A DNA stretch of 64,000 nucleotides. Source: Coffea arabica. Its lineage: Eukaryota; Streptophyta; Magnoliopsida; Gentianales; Rubiaceae. The translations under genes were made by a program, and so were the position numbers. Positions 45,171 to 56,673 of the stretch are shown here, one piece after another. How positions within the stretch are numbered: the stretch's first letter is position 1; every line of letters starts with the position of its first letter. The notes beneath the pieces are model-generated. The model saw only the letters and a program-made list of their open reading frames with translations, had not been told where the DNA came from and searched no databases. Location: contig NC_092317.1 of assembly GCF_036785885.1 (NCBI RefSeq), positions 2,916,501 through 2,980,500 on the forward strand. Reading direction: 5' to 3'.

Positions 45171-45633
45171 TTTCCATATACTATAAGTAATATTTATCGG
45201 ATTAAACTTGTATATACTACCATATATGTCACTTAATTGTGAATTAAACTGATTCCTTCCCTTAGACCCCAAAAAAAAAAAATTGAGATGAATTTCAATT
45301 ACAAAAATATTATTCACACTCCATTTTCTGTTAGTTACACTCTCATTATTTTATTTTATAATTTATAATATAATTTAATAAATAAAAATTATGTGATAAA
45401 AATGATAGCGAGAGTGTGATTAATAAAAATTGGAGCATGAATAATATTTTTTTTCAATTATTACATACATTGTGAAAGTATACAATATATATATAAGATG
45501 ACTTTTTCTTTTTGTTTTATGGGAAATACTACTCCACTATAATTAAGAAGGGTTCTACTTCTACATCAGGCTATCCTGAAAGGGATTCTTGCTGAAGAGT
45601 GGGGGTGCCGTGGATTGGGAGAGGTTGACGTGT

Positions 45634-45646
45634 GGGAGTTGGTGGG
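45634..45646 (-). promoter_or_regulatory. Repeated AC-like MYB element upstream of CSE (distal copy 1)
   Basis: Minus strand CCCACCAACTCCC. The 12-mer CCCACCAACTCC recurs at 45744-45755. It contains ACCAACT and resembles AC-II (CCACCAACCCCC) of phenylpropanoid promoters. It sits ~640 bases before the CSE start. Function is inferred. Confidence 0.35.
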
Positions 45647-45743
45647 CTGGCTTGACGTAGGGCCTACCACGTACTTGGTGAAGAAAAGTTGCGCCATGTT
45701 TGGGTCGGGCAGTCTGAATGGGTTGGGATAAATGGACTGTTTT

Positions 45744-45755
45744 GGAGTTGGTGGG
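45744..45755 (-). promoter_or_regulatory. Repeated AC-like MYB element upstream of CSE (distal copy 2)
   Basis: Minus strand CCCACCAACTCC, identical over twelve bases to the copy at 45635-45646, about 750 bases before the CSE start. Confidence 0.35.
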
Positions 45756-47457
45756 ATTTGGATGTTAGTGAATTTAAGGTGGGCGGCTCGGGGTTCAGGG
45801 CTGCCCAACAACCGCAATTGATATCTTTTTTTAACCGATTCTGATAAATTGTTAACGTAACGTAGGATCAATCCAATAGATTTGCTGTACAATATTTACG
45901 TTGGTTTGGTCAAAAGGAAAAAAAAAAAGTAAAGAGCGTGCGAATCCTGTGATGTATCTGTCGCGACAGCAATGCCTTTCTCGCCCTTTTTGACTGAGAC
46001 TGATAACCGCTTTTTTTTTTTTTTTTTTTTTTTTTTGCAAGTCATAAATTGGAATCTAACTTTTGGCTGGCTAATTAAAAACGAATTACCATGGTACAAA
46101 TTTTTTAGGCAAAAATGGGACAACAGTGTTTGTGTCCGGCAAGACACAAGAAAAGACTGCGGCCTTATTTGATAATTCAATTCATCACTTAAATTTAATG
46201 AATTCAGATTTTAACACATTTATACCGTTTGATGATTAAAAATTGAACATCTAAATTAATTAAGTGACACTGAATTTCTTAGGCAAAACTTGCTCTCAAA
46301 ATTAAATGATAAGTTATTCACTTTATCACTAAATGTAATATACACTCAAATATATTAGATTTAATATTTAACAATTCAATGATTTCAGATTTCTTACTCC
46401 AGTTTTATTAAATGCACCCAACAGTTGAGATGCATTTGGGTTTATTAATAGACCGGTCGAGGTCTCCGTCTATTCAGGTCATCACCTTCGGGTTTACGTG
46501 GAAGAATCATTATTGCTTTAACCCAAGGTCCTTCACTAACGTATGCTAATTGCTCCTTATTTACTCGAATAAGGTAAACCGGTAATGCCTGTGATCCTTC
46601 TCTGAATCCGGTTCAACTCTCATCTTTATTCTCTTTATTTAGTCTGAGTTATTTTAATTTACCTTTTACCTGTTGGCACAAACTTTTACCTTGATTCTTC
46701 TTCTTTTTCTTTCTTCCCTCTTTTTGAACCATTTTGTTGGCTGACCCTTAATTATTTCGTGATGCTCGAAAACAGCATCAAGATGTCGGAAAATGAATTT
46801 GCTATTCGGTTGCAAAAAGCACATGCCTGATGATTATAACTTTCAAGACATCTTTGAATTATGATTATATGTGAATTAGACCCCTCTTGACATCTACAGA
46901 TTTAAAGCACTGATACCCTATCCGAACTTGTGAAAAATGCCTATACTAAAAATGTAGGGGTAAAAATAGAATACTATTTAAACTCCAAATATGTTCTTAT
47001 TTCGTGGCTTATATTATGGACAAATTGAAGGGGCCTACTGGAACAAAATTTGAGGCCCTTTTTGCTAATTGACAACTGTAAGTGTAAGCACAGCATTTGA
47101 ATGAGGCCCAGTCCAATTGCTCAACTACAGTTGACCACTCTGCTATTCTTGTCATTTGCTTGACGCAATAACTTGAACAAAAAATTAGGAGAAAGCATTA
47201 GCTGGGACCGGTAACCAATGCTGTCAATCCATCTGATCTTCTTGTTGTGGTAGCTTTGGGGAAAGAGAGACCATCCCAAAATTAGGCGGGGACGTGCAGG
47301 GGAGTTGCTATGATCTCATCATTTCCAATTATCGAATCTCATCTGTAATTGTGTAAGGTGACATTAAGCATTGATGATGATCCAATAATAACGACAAGGC
47401 CAACAAATAAAAAGAAAGAGAAGAACAATCTAACACCAATAATTTTAGGGGTGCAAT
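45756..47457. other. Spacer with poly-T and MITE B
   Basis: A T26 homopolymer lies at 46011-46036 and a family B MITE at 46161-46419. No gene is seen in the remainder. Confidence 0.4.
46161..46419 (+). mobile_element. MITE, family B, 259 bases
   Basis: Same length as, and reverse-complement match to, the copy at 35441-35699. Left end GGCCTTATTTGATAATTCAA; right end GTTTTATTAAATGCACCC, an imperfect inverted repeat. Non-coding. Confidence 0.7.
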
Positions 47458-48187
47458 CCAATGTTGTTAAATTCGGATCGGATAATGACTCGACTAAACT
47501 ATCAGGTAGGGAGTCAACTGGTTGGATCGTTCTAAAAAATGCGTTGACGTTAGCACGATGTTTAATTATTTTATATTATTATAAGTTTCAGAAATATTAA
47601 AATTAAGTTATTGGTTATATTTGGCCAATCAAAAAAAATGTACCAAAAGTATTAGACTTATAATCAAATATACACCTAATAATTATATATATAAAATATA
47701 AATTCATGGTTAAAATATGTCCATTCTCCAAAACTACTTGAAAAACTAAATTAAAACAAATTAATGCAAGTTGGAATCACTGATGCTAAATTAATGAGAT
47801 CATAGAGATGAAAAACATCTTGATTTAGAAATCATACATGAGAGCGAGTGATTTTGATATTTACACTAAATGGGTGACATTGTCTTGTTTGTATTAATAA
47901 ATAAAAGTGTTATAATTTAGATAACTCAAATTATATTTGGAGAAAAGAAGAAAAAAATGTTTGAGAACCAGGTCAACTAGTCAAATCGGGTCATTGGTTT
48001 AGTCAGTTTTTTATGGATTTGACTGATTTTTATCAAAGCGATTTTATACTACAAACTACTTCGAAAAGAAAGTCAATTCACAATCGAACCCGTTGATTCG
48101 ATCCAAACCTATCAATACTAGTGCAATCAAATCAAATCGAAATTAAGTAACGCACTACTCGAGATTGATTCGATTTTAAAAACTTGG
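47458..48187. mobile_element. Candidate non-autonomous TIR element, ~730 bases
   Basis: The left end CCAATGTTGTTAAATTCGGA resembles the reverse complement of the right end, CCAAGTTTTTAAAATCGAAT. Further inside, GTCAACTGGTTGGATCG and CAGGTCAACTAGTCAAATCG are the Tyr/Thr-like low-entropy words common in a widespread plant TIR family. No transposase frame and no exact target duplication were found; boundaries are approximate. Confidence 0.5.
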
Positions 48188-51100
48188 ACTCTAATTATGA
48201 TAGTCCATGGAGGTAAGCCCACCATTTCTCAATGCACAAGAGGTAAGCCCACAAAAAAGGGGTCTCTTTCTACCATGATAGACTGATACCAACATGCGAT
48301 CATGTAAGACGGCCAGCAATACCCAAGCGGAAAGGCCAATACCCAAGCGGAAAGGCCATACAGATAAACCATCAACACATGTTTTAGCCGAGAAAGCACT
48401 CCTGGGGCTTTTAAGGCTTCGGCTTCAGCCCCATATTATCGTCTGCTTATCCTTCTTTCACGTTTTGATCCACCATTTTCAAAAGGCCTGTTAACCTTCT
48501 CACATACTTTCACATACTCGGTCGCCTAGGACATGGTATACATTGAGCCAGCCATTGAGCACTTCAAACCCTTCCTTTTACTTCCTTTCTCCCTTACCAG
48601 ACTTGGCTTGGAATCTCTCTTTAAACCACAGAAAGAACTCTTCGTAGAGTAGAGTGATGGAACCAATTGAGTTGCAACTCCGGAATTAAGAGGTTTCAAA
48701 TTCCGAGCTTCACATCTATAAATAAGTCAATCTAAATATGTTAGATTCTGTTTATAAGTGAAAAGTCTTCTATTCCACTTTTTCAATCTTTGTTTCCATA
48801 TACCACTAACAGGTAAAGTGACAGAGTTTTGAGCATTCATCGTGCTTGATGAGTCAAGAACCTCAAAAGGACAATAACAAAATGTTGTATGCAAATATAT
48901 ATACAGTACTCCATCATGTTTAAGCAGACATAGTCAACTGTATGATTTCCCTCAGAACAATCGAGTGATTAAAAATGAGGGTTGATGGTCCAAATATGCA
49001 AAGCTCATTCAGCAATGAACATGACGAGGACATGATGGGGTGCAACTTACAGTTTTGAACAAGTCTATTAGAGGAGTTGAGGGACAATTTAACTATGAAA
49101 ACCAAGCTGATAAGCCAGCGACAGGCTTCAAAGTTACTAGTATAATAATGGCATGGCCGCTGGTCACAGCTAAATTTCATTCATCACAATCTATCTAGAT
49201 GTGCAAATGACCATCATCAACACTTTATTCTTGGCGTGACTGCTGCTGCCGGGTAGTATTTTTTCCTGCAATGTCCTTGTCACTTTTTTAAGTGTTAAGT
49301 GTACTGTCCTTTTCACCAGTTGGTGGCTGCAGCCTGCAGGGAATTCTGTATCCAATAATATACACAAAGCAAGTTGCAAGCAAGTTTCAATGTTTTGAAT
49401 TTTCTTTCTTCTGCATGGAAAAGGGATTTTAAAAAGTTTTAAGTATTTTTCTTTTAGGAACAAACTTTTATTTATTTAGTTTTTAAACTAAAATGGAAAA
49501 GAAACACAACAATTATGCAGTGTGCAAAGCTCCATCACCCACAAGAGCAGATGAATTATTCAAATTCCAGTACATATCTTTTCCTTTTAGATTCTTCAGT
49601 TCAGTTGGACGAAAAAATTGTTCATTTTTGACTGAGGAAGGAAAAAAAAATGGAGCATTAAAGAAGAGTCAGTGGGCACTTAAGCAAAAGATGCAATTAT
49701 TACATTTATGGGAACCACGAACTTGGCCTTCAGCAAGAATTTTAGCAACTGAAATGACCGTATAGTCAATCCAATAATCAAAGCTAATGTGGAAATCAAG
49801 TGAGTCATAATTTGTGTAGAATGCTAATTATTTGTTTTAAACTCTATTGCTCCATCATTCTTTTACTAGTACTTTCTTTGTCGCAATCAAAAAAAAAAAA
49901 AAACCCAAAAAAAAGAGAGAGAGAGAGAACCCAAAAAGAAAAGAGAGAGGGAACTTTCCTTTTCCTCCTTGGTTGAAGTAAAGGCTGGTTTTTTTCTTTT
50001 GTGGTATGGTACCCCTTTTTTCTCAGAGATTCACGACTGGAGCATATATAACCCCAAGAGCGATATGTAAAGCGATTTTTCTGCAGACATTCCAACTGCT
50101 GTAGGGGCAATCCCATCGAAGCGTCCCTTCAACGAGGACTGGAGGGCCCTCCGGCATCTGCCCTTTGAGGCAAAAAGATGGTGTATGACACCATTTTCAT
50201 GACTGTCCAATCTATGCCTTTATGTCAACAATTTTGTCATCGTAACTTTTCCTCATTTTAACTACCAGCCAAGCCAGCTAGTGACCACCACTAAGTCATT
50301 TAAGGCTGACTTAGTGAAGTGGGAGATAAGGGCTAATTATCACATTAAGTGATTTTTTAAGGTTTAGTACACTCGTCTGGTCCGATGAAGGTTCAGTCTC
50401 CATCAATTTTCCTAGATTCAGTTGAGTCTCCCCTTCAGATTAGGATAGTATAGGATACTATAGATAAAAAGTGATGATTGACAAAAAAAAAAAAAAAAAA
50501 GATTCCTCATTTTCCTTTTATGAATACTATATAGAAACTCTTCAATTTCAATTGTGCGGCTATGGCCTACCTAATTTAATTTTCATACTACCTGTTTCTG
50601 GGCCGTTAATCTGAACTTTTTTATTAATTTGTGGACGGTTAAGGAATAATTTTCAAATTCCTATCTCTCCATTTGGATTTGATTCTTGAACAAGTAATGC
50701 GGGCACCAAGTTGCACAACCATCATTTTTATTTGTCTTAGATTAGTTGATAGGACTGATGTCACTTCCAGAATAAGAGGGACCTTGATTTGAATATAGGG
50801 ATAATTTGACAGCATAATCCTACCTTTCATCTTAAGCAGCATCTATCTATATCCACTTTTGAGGTAATGCTACCCTTTGTCTCAATGAAGAGAATCAACA
50901 AATTATTAACAACCGCAAACCCAAAATCAGGAGATTAAAGCATTCCATGTCACTACTGAGTTCCCAAAATATCACATACAGTGACAAAAGGAAAAATACA
51001 TATAGAATGAAGGAATTTTTTTTAGTTGGATATCTATTAGTGCACTTAAATTATACTCCACACAATTTATCATTTGAACGCAAATACTCCTATTTATTGC

Positions 51101-51275
51101 ATCCTTGCATTTAGACGCGTAACCAAAACTAACTTCACTCTTACATAAAATAAGCACTCTCAGAATGAGCGAAATTTTTTGATTAAAAATGATCAAAATA
51201 ATGTCACACACACACATATATATATAGTTGCTGTAAAAAATTGGGGTTCGTGTTAAATTAAGCTGTGAACATTAA
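48188..51275. other. Intergenic spacer
   Basis: No supported gene. A 20-base unit CAATACCCAAGCGGAAAGGC is repeated in tandem at 48317-48356, and GAGGTAAGCCCAC occurs at about 48210 and 48240. An A run (49888-49904), a GA run (49915-49929) and another A run near 50480-50500 are present. Short open frames here look like chance. Confidence 0.4.
48317..48356. repeat. 20-base tandem duplication
   Basis: Two exact copies of CAATACCCAAGCGGAAAGGC. Confidence 0.9.
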
Positions 51276-52270
51276 GTGTCTGTTTGATAACATAAAAAAG
51301 TGCTGAAACTGAATTCATTCAGACATTCAGATGTTTTGAGTGTTTGATAAATAAAAATTTTTCTGCTGAACTTATTAAGTGGTGTTGAATTTGTATGTAT
51401 TTTTTTCAGCACAAGAATCGTATCTGAATGCTTAATTTGATAAGAATCAAGAGATTTACTTCAATTACTTTATTTTATCTACTAAATCTATCCTTGTTTG
51501 TTAATTACATTCAAAATCCTTATATAATTAAACAACCTAATATTTTCTATCCAAAATCCTTATCTAATTAAACAACATGCCATTATCTGTCTAATGGCTT
51601 TCTACTTCTATTTTTTCCCTATTTAATGACTTTTTACAATTTCTCCATGCTCCTCACATCTGTCTACTCCTTATTTTTTTTTCCATCTTTCTACTCTTTC
51701 ATAATTTTGTCATTTTTTTCCTCCCAATTTTTTTTTATTGCTACCGTACTCACCGATCTCAAATTCATTATTTCCAAGGTAAGTGACATTGATTATTTGT
51801 TGTTTTGCTTCAACATTTTTCCATTGAAGTAATTAAATTTCTAAATAATTTGGTATGAATTTAAAACTTGTTTATTGCAGCTTCCTTTTGCTTATATTTT
51901 GACTTTTCTTATCAAACTCTGATTTAAAAAAATATTTGCACCGATATTTGGACTTTTTCATAATATATTTATTCTTTTATATTACTTTGATTTAAAAATA
52001 AGTATTGTCATTTTCATACCTAACAATTTTAAGCTAATTAAATCATAGGTTTCATTTCCTTTTTGGATTAAAAGATAGAAGGGCAAAATTGTACAATTTA
52101 GCTTATTAAGCATTAAATTATAAATGTTTATCAAACAGTATAAATATGTTCAGCATTAAGATTCAGATATTCATATATCTTTTTTCAGTACTTAATATTC
52201 AGCAAATTAATTGTTTCAATATTCAGAATTCAGAATTCAGAATTCAGATTCAATTTTATCAAACGGAGCC
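51276..52270. mobile_element. Non-autonomous TIR DNA element, ~1 kb
   Basis: The left end GTGTCTGTTTGATAAC pairs with the right end TTTTATCAAACGGAGCC, and the inverted similarity continues for perhaps 150 bases (CAGCATTAAG, GTTTATCAAACAGT, TTCAGAT words on both sides). TAAG/TAAGT occurs at both flanks and may be part of a target duplication. Three tandem AGAATTC-type units lie near the right end (52226-52249). The interior is AT-rich without transposase. Probably hAT-related; boundaries uncertain by a few bases. Confidence 0.65.
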
Positions 52271-53035
52271 TAAGTTCATTTATTCCAGAATTATCAAAAG
52301 GTCTTCGTATGAAAAAGAACTTCTCCTGGCAATTGAACTCCATTTGCCACTTCAAAATCACGAGACCGTCTCACCTCCTCCCCCACCACCCGAGTAGTTG
52401 GTCTGTGAATAACTACCGGACATATTTAATAGTTATTCACGTTATAGTATGACTTTTCCAGCAAGGCAAGGAGACAGGCTGTTCAACATTGACACGTGGC
52501 AGATAATGGAGACAGCTGGAAGCAGAGTGGGACCCAGTGTAGAAGTGACCATCCTGAAAAATTTTTTGATTTCTGGTCCCCCAGGCCCGACCACGGATCT
52601 TACAAAATCAGATCCCGCGGAATTTTCACGGGATGGAGCCCATACTCAGGTAACGGTCACGTTCTAATAATCCGTCCCGGGGCCCGCACCTCGGACGGCG
52701 CTACTTTGAATTTTCCAAAAATTTGCCGCCCACGTTGCCCAGTCATCCTTGCGTAGCAATTTTTTTATTCCTTGACTGCCCCCGCCGCTAACATTCTTGA
52801 ATTGAATTAAGCTTCGGCACTTGGCAGCGCAGGCTTTGAAGCTGCTGGAGTTGCGCTTGGAGTTTGGAGCCTTGCCTACATTTTCCGAAGACTGTAAACG
52901 GCATGGGACCTGGTCTAACTATCTTAGGCTTAGGTCCTATCATCAGTGATCTTGTTACATTCTCCGATCAAAGTTAGAAGAGGGATCAGGATCGGGGGCT
53001 TTACTCTCACAGTAGCACTGTGACAGCAGGTGCAA
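52271..53035. other. GC-richer intergenic segment, no gene recognised
   Basis: About 52380-52900 is GC-richer than its surroundings and has a G-box/ABRE core ACACGTGGC at 52492-52500. Two overlapping open frames cross 52449-52756 but show no family signature. It could be a remnant of a lost gene's promoter or of a transposon. Confidence 0.35.
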
Positions 53036-53163
53036 GTGAAGGTGAGGATGAATCGCTCGGTCGCAATAAAAAAAAGGGACTAAATCTCCCTTTGAACTGT
53101 AGGACGAAGTGAGGATGAAGCACTGAGCCAAAAAGGGATTAATTCGCTTTTTGGATTGTAAGT
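53036..53163. repeat. Diverged tandem duplication, two ~65-base units
   Basis: Units at 53036-53102 and 53104-53163 share GTGAGGATGAA, an A-run, AGGGA(C/T)TAA and CTTT...GTA(A)G in the same order. Each can fold because AAGGGA is followed by TCCCTT or a similar complement. Confidence 0.5.
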
Positions 53164-53271
53164 CGAGGGTTCAGACTCTATTTACAGTGAACAAAATTCA
53201 AAATATGTGCCAAAGTATCTCTTTTGTTTAATCATATCTGTATATCTACTAGTCTCTTATACAGTTTTTTT

Positions 53272-53408
53272 AAACTCTTTTTTATGTAAAATAAAATATA
53301 TTAGATTATACAAATATTATCATTGTCGTAAAAAAAAAGAAACTCTTTTTTATGTAAAATAAAATATATTAGATTATACAAATATTATCATTGTCGTAAA
53401 AAAAAAAG
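53272..53408. repeat. 68-base tandem duplication
   Basis: Two nearly identical units (53272-53339 and 53340-53408) starting AAACTCTTTTTTATG and ending TTGTCGTAAAAAAAA. They differ only in A-run length, so this is a recent duplication. Confidence 0.9.
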
Positions 53409-56400
53409 AAGTGAATGTGTGGATAAGATGTATTCAAGTTGGATGGTGAAGTTTAGATGCACCATACAAATTTTAATATGTCAAAAAATGAAATTATACT
53501 TTTTCACCTTATTATACTAATGTATATATTTATTATATTGTTGTTTACATTAATTGTATTATTATCTATTCTGTACCATATTGTCGCTATTGGGTAATGA
53601 CAGAATCCCTAATCTGTTAAAAAAAAAAAAATCGATGAGTCTTTCCTTGGTGGATTTGCTACATAAGGATGCATCTCCCAAAACAATAATCAATAATGAA
53701 GTAATGTCAAGGGCGATGGTATTTGAGTGTGATTGGATAGATGACTATTTGATAAGAAAAAAAAGACAACATTGCAGTATTTGTTAGGTTGTTGTAGTCT
53801 AATATACATTAATAATGTCATATACAAACCTTTTCAATTTTTATAACGTTCGTTGATAACCTTAATACGCGTATGCTTAACTTGGTAGACGTAGACATTA
53901 GACCATGTCAATCCAAATGTAACATATCTCACTCCTCAAAATAACCGAATGTTTCATCACATGCTTCATCACTTGTTTTTAGGGTGCAAACGAGTCGAAT
54001 TGAGTCAATTTATTTAAAAAATAAATAAAATAATAATTTTTTTAATAAATAATAAAATATTAGAAATATATATATATAATGTTATCATTAAAATAAAAAT
54101 TAAAAATAAATATATATAATCAAGTCGGTTCGTAAACTTACAAACTGAATATTTTTTAACTTGAGTTGCTTGAGTCATCCTAATTGTTTGGATTTTGTGA
54201 GCACTTGACTAGTACCACCTATTTCAACTTTTAAGGGCAAAGGCACACGCCACACCTAGGACCCTACTTACAAGTCCACGACTAGAATAATTATTTGGGA
54301 TTTTTAAAAATAATATGATTAAAAAGTGATTAGAACTATAACAAAGTAATCATAAGATTTATTTATAGTACAGAGAGATATATTTTCCCAGATAATAATT
54401 TAATACTAGTATATGTTTGAATAGAAGGAAATTCACATGAGAAAGTGAAGTGTGAGAAAGCTAGGCAAGGGAGAAGGAAAATCTTTTTCCGAAACGTGTT
54501 TGATTATCGCAAAAAATTGAGAGAAATAAAAGGTTAGTAATAATTATCGACAATTATTAAAGTTTTTGTGTGTCTAATAATTATTTTTCCTCAAAATCCT
54601 GCAAATTTCGCAGGACACAAATGACTGGAAAGTGAGGAAAAGTGCAAAAAATTTGTTTAATATTCCCGTTCAACAAACACGCACCAAAAATAAAATCTCA
54701 ATTTACCACACATTTCCCTGCAAAAATACCCAACTTTATTGCGCAACATAAGGAGAAAATTTTTTTTAAAAAATGAAGTTGCAGGCGCCCTTTTGGCCTT
54801 AACCACTTTGGGATGCACAAAAAGACACTCCAAGAAATGACGGGGGCAGCACTTTCAATACTCCAAGAGTATATCCAAGAGGCTTCCAATTCAAACAACA
54901 GCCAATTACCACTAATATGCGGTTTCTAATAAATTCAAAAAACCTGCAGTAGTACATCCTTATTGATCTAATGCCAGGAATCATTTATTATAGCTCCCCT
55001 TGGTTTAATTGGGCCTCCCTTATATAGATTAAAGGATAAATAGAAATAATTTTAGTGTAAAAATTGTTGGTTAAAAAAAAAAAAACAAAAAAAAAGAGGC
55101 TGCCAGTTAATGCCTAAGGCCCACCTGTGCATACAAAATCAACTCCTCTCTCATTAATCCCGATTACGTCAATTAATTAATCATCCTGGTGACTTACTAC
55201 TAATTCATATTAACTTAATTTGCACTATCCCCCGCCAGATTTGTCTTAATTATAATGAACTCCTATTTAGTTTCTTTCGCATTTCATTATTAGACTCTCA
55301 AAATGGTAATTCCAGAATTAACTACGTATAGAATTTCAATCACAATTCTAAATATCATGCTGACGGAAATTTCACTAAATCTATATTACAAAAAGGTAAA
55401 TGATTAGTAGTATATAAGCTATTGTGAAATTTCACATCAAAATTGGCAAGCATGCACTGATCTGTGTAAGTGAATATGCAAATCGACCTTATTTATGATA
55501 CTTAAGATTGCCTAATCGAGGGAGTGTTAAGATAATAAATCAAATTGAATTAGCCAGGTGAGAAGATATATGCCTTAAAATTTCACTTTCAAGTACCAAG
55601 AGACGCGAAGTCTCTCAGAACTTGAGAGTTTTGAATACGTTTGGTTTGAAAGTAACAGACGTTTAGTCCACTTGCATCCAGATTAATCTTACGAGCCAAA
55701 CAACAAACAAATTCATAAAATCTCACATTTTATTTTCATCTCAAGGTATATAAGTAATTATTGATTGTTTATTTTCATTTCAAGATATATCTATAATTTT
55801 CTGTGAAAGATCTCCAACTAAGACACGAAATATTTTGTTTGGCATAAGTCTAAAAGTGTAGTACGTTCACAAAAAGAAAAAAGATAAAATACATAATCAC
55901 ACACTTCTAGGAATTGCTTTTTAAAGCTTCCTCTAAACCTTGCGGAGTTGAGGGTATAGGAGATTGTAGTAATTATAGAAGTCATGTGGGGATGCTTTGT
56001 AATTTCAACAATCTTAAGGGAGCCAAGTGTAGTTAATCGCATGATCAGGAGAAGGGGGGGAAATATGATAGAATTAACAACGATGAAAACAAAGCAGCCT
56101 CAGTTCAAAAATACGTAACAGAAATCAGAGGGGGTCCCCACTTGCCATCCTGCGTCTCTCGTCGTCTCCTTCTCCTTCGACAACATCTCCCACACACACA
56201 CACACACTCACGCACTGAACCGTGAAATTTTTTTTAAAAAAAATAAAAAACCTAATCCCTATCTGTGTTTGAATCAATCAACCTGATAGGAAATTACGTT
56301 ACAGAGAGGAGCCACATTATTGACTAAAAAAATTAAATTTGATTGCCAAATTTTAATCTTCCAAACCAAAATTAAGGAAACCATTCATTCCTTGAGAAAA

Positions 56401-56471
56401 GCCTGAAAGCCCAAAGGACGACGTCGTCGTCTCTTATCTCCACGGGCAATCTAACTTTTCGCCGCCGTGAG
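53409..56471. other. Intergenic spacer upstream of the alpha/beta hydrolase
   Basis: AT-rich with no supported gene. A TA run lies at about 54068-54079 and a CA microsatellite at 56190-56207. The last 100-200 bases, richer in GC (GACGACGTCGTCGTC near 56418), are probably promoter and leader of the gene at 56674. Confidence 0.4.
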
Positions 56472-56591
56472 ATGGCATTTTCTCCGCCGTCTCCAGTCGC
56501 GGCTTTCTTAGTTACAACAACTCTTAGGGTTTCTCAACGCCACTTCCGATCTCTGTCCTCATCTCGCCGCAGGGCAGTTTCGTTAGATTGA
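56472..56591 (+). CDS. Possible upstream ORF, 39 codons, in the leader of the alpha/beta hydrolase gene
   Basis: ATG at 56472 opens a 39-residue frame, MAFSPPSPVAAFLVTTTLRV then SQRHFRSLSSSRRRAVSLD, that stops 82 bases before the main ATG at 56674 and is in another frame. Its composition (Ser/Arg-rich, no acids until the end) resembles an organelle-targeting peptide. If transcribed it would probably lower main-frame translation. Transcript start is not known, so this is a candidate only. Confidence 0.3.
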   Translation: MAFSPPSPVAAFLVTTTLRVSQRHFRSLSSSRRRAVSLD

Positions 56592-56673
56592 GGAAGAAAC
56601 GAAGGAAAATTTGCATTTGTACTATTATTTTGGATATTGGAGAATTATTGGTACTTTTTGGTCGGAGGGGAGG

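Noticed and set aside
52449-52756. Overlapping frames in the GC-rich segment
   Set aside because: Two frames are open over the same bases, as expected from GC-rich DNA; neither shows a protein family signature.
53036-53163. Possible C/D-box snoRNA pair (GATGAA and CTGAG words)
   Set aside because: C and D boxes are not at the right spacing, there are no terminal stems and no guide match was evident; a tandem repeat explains it.
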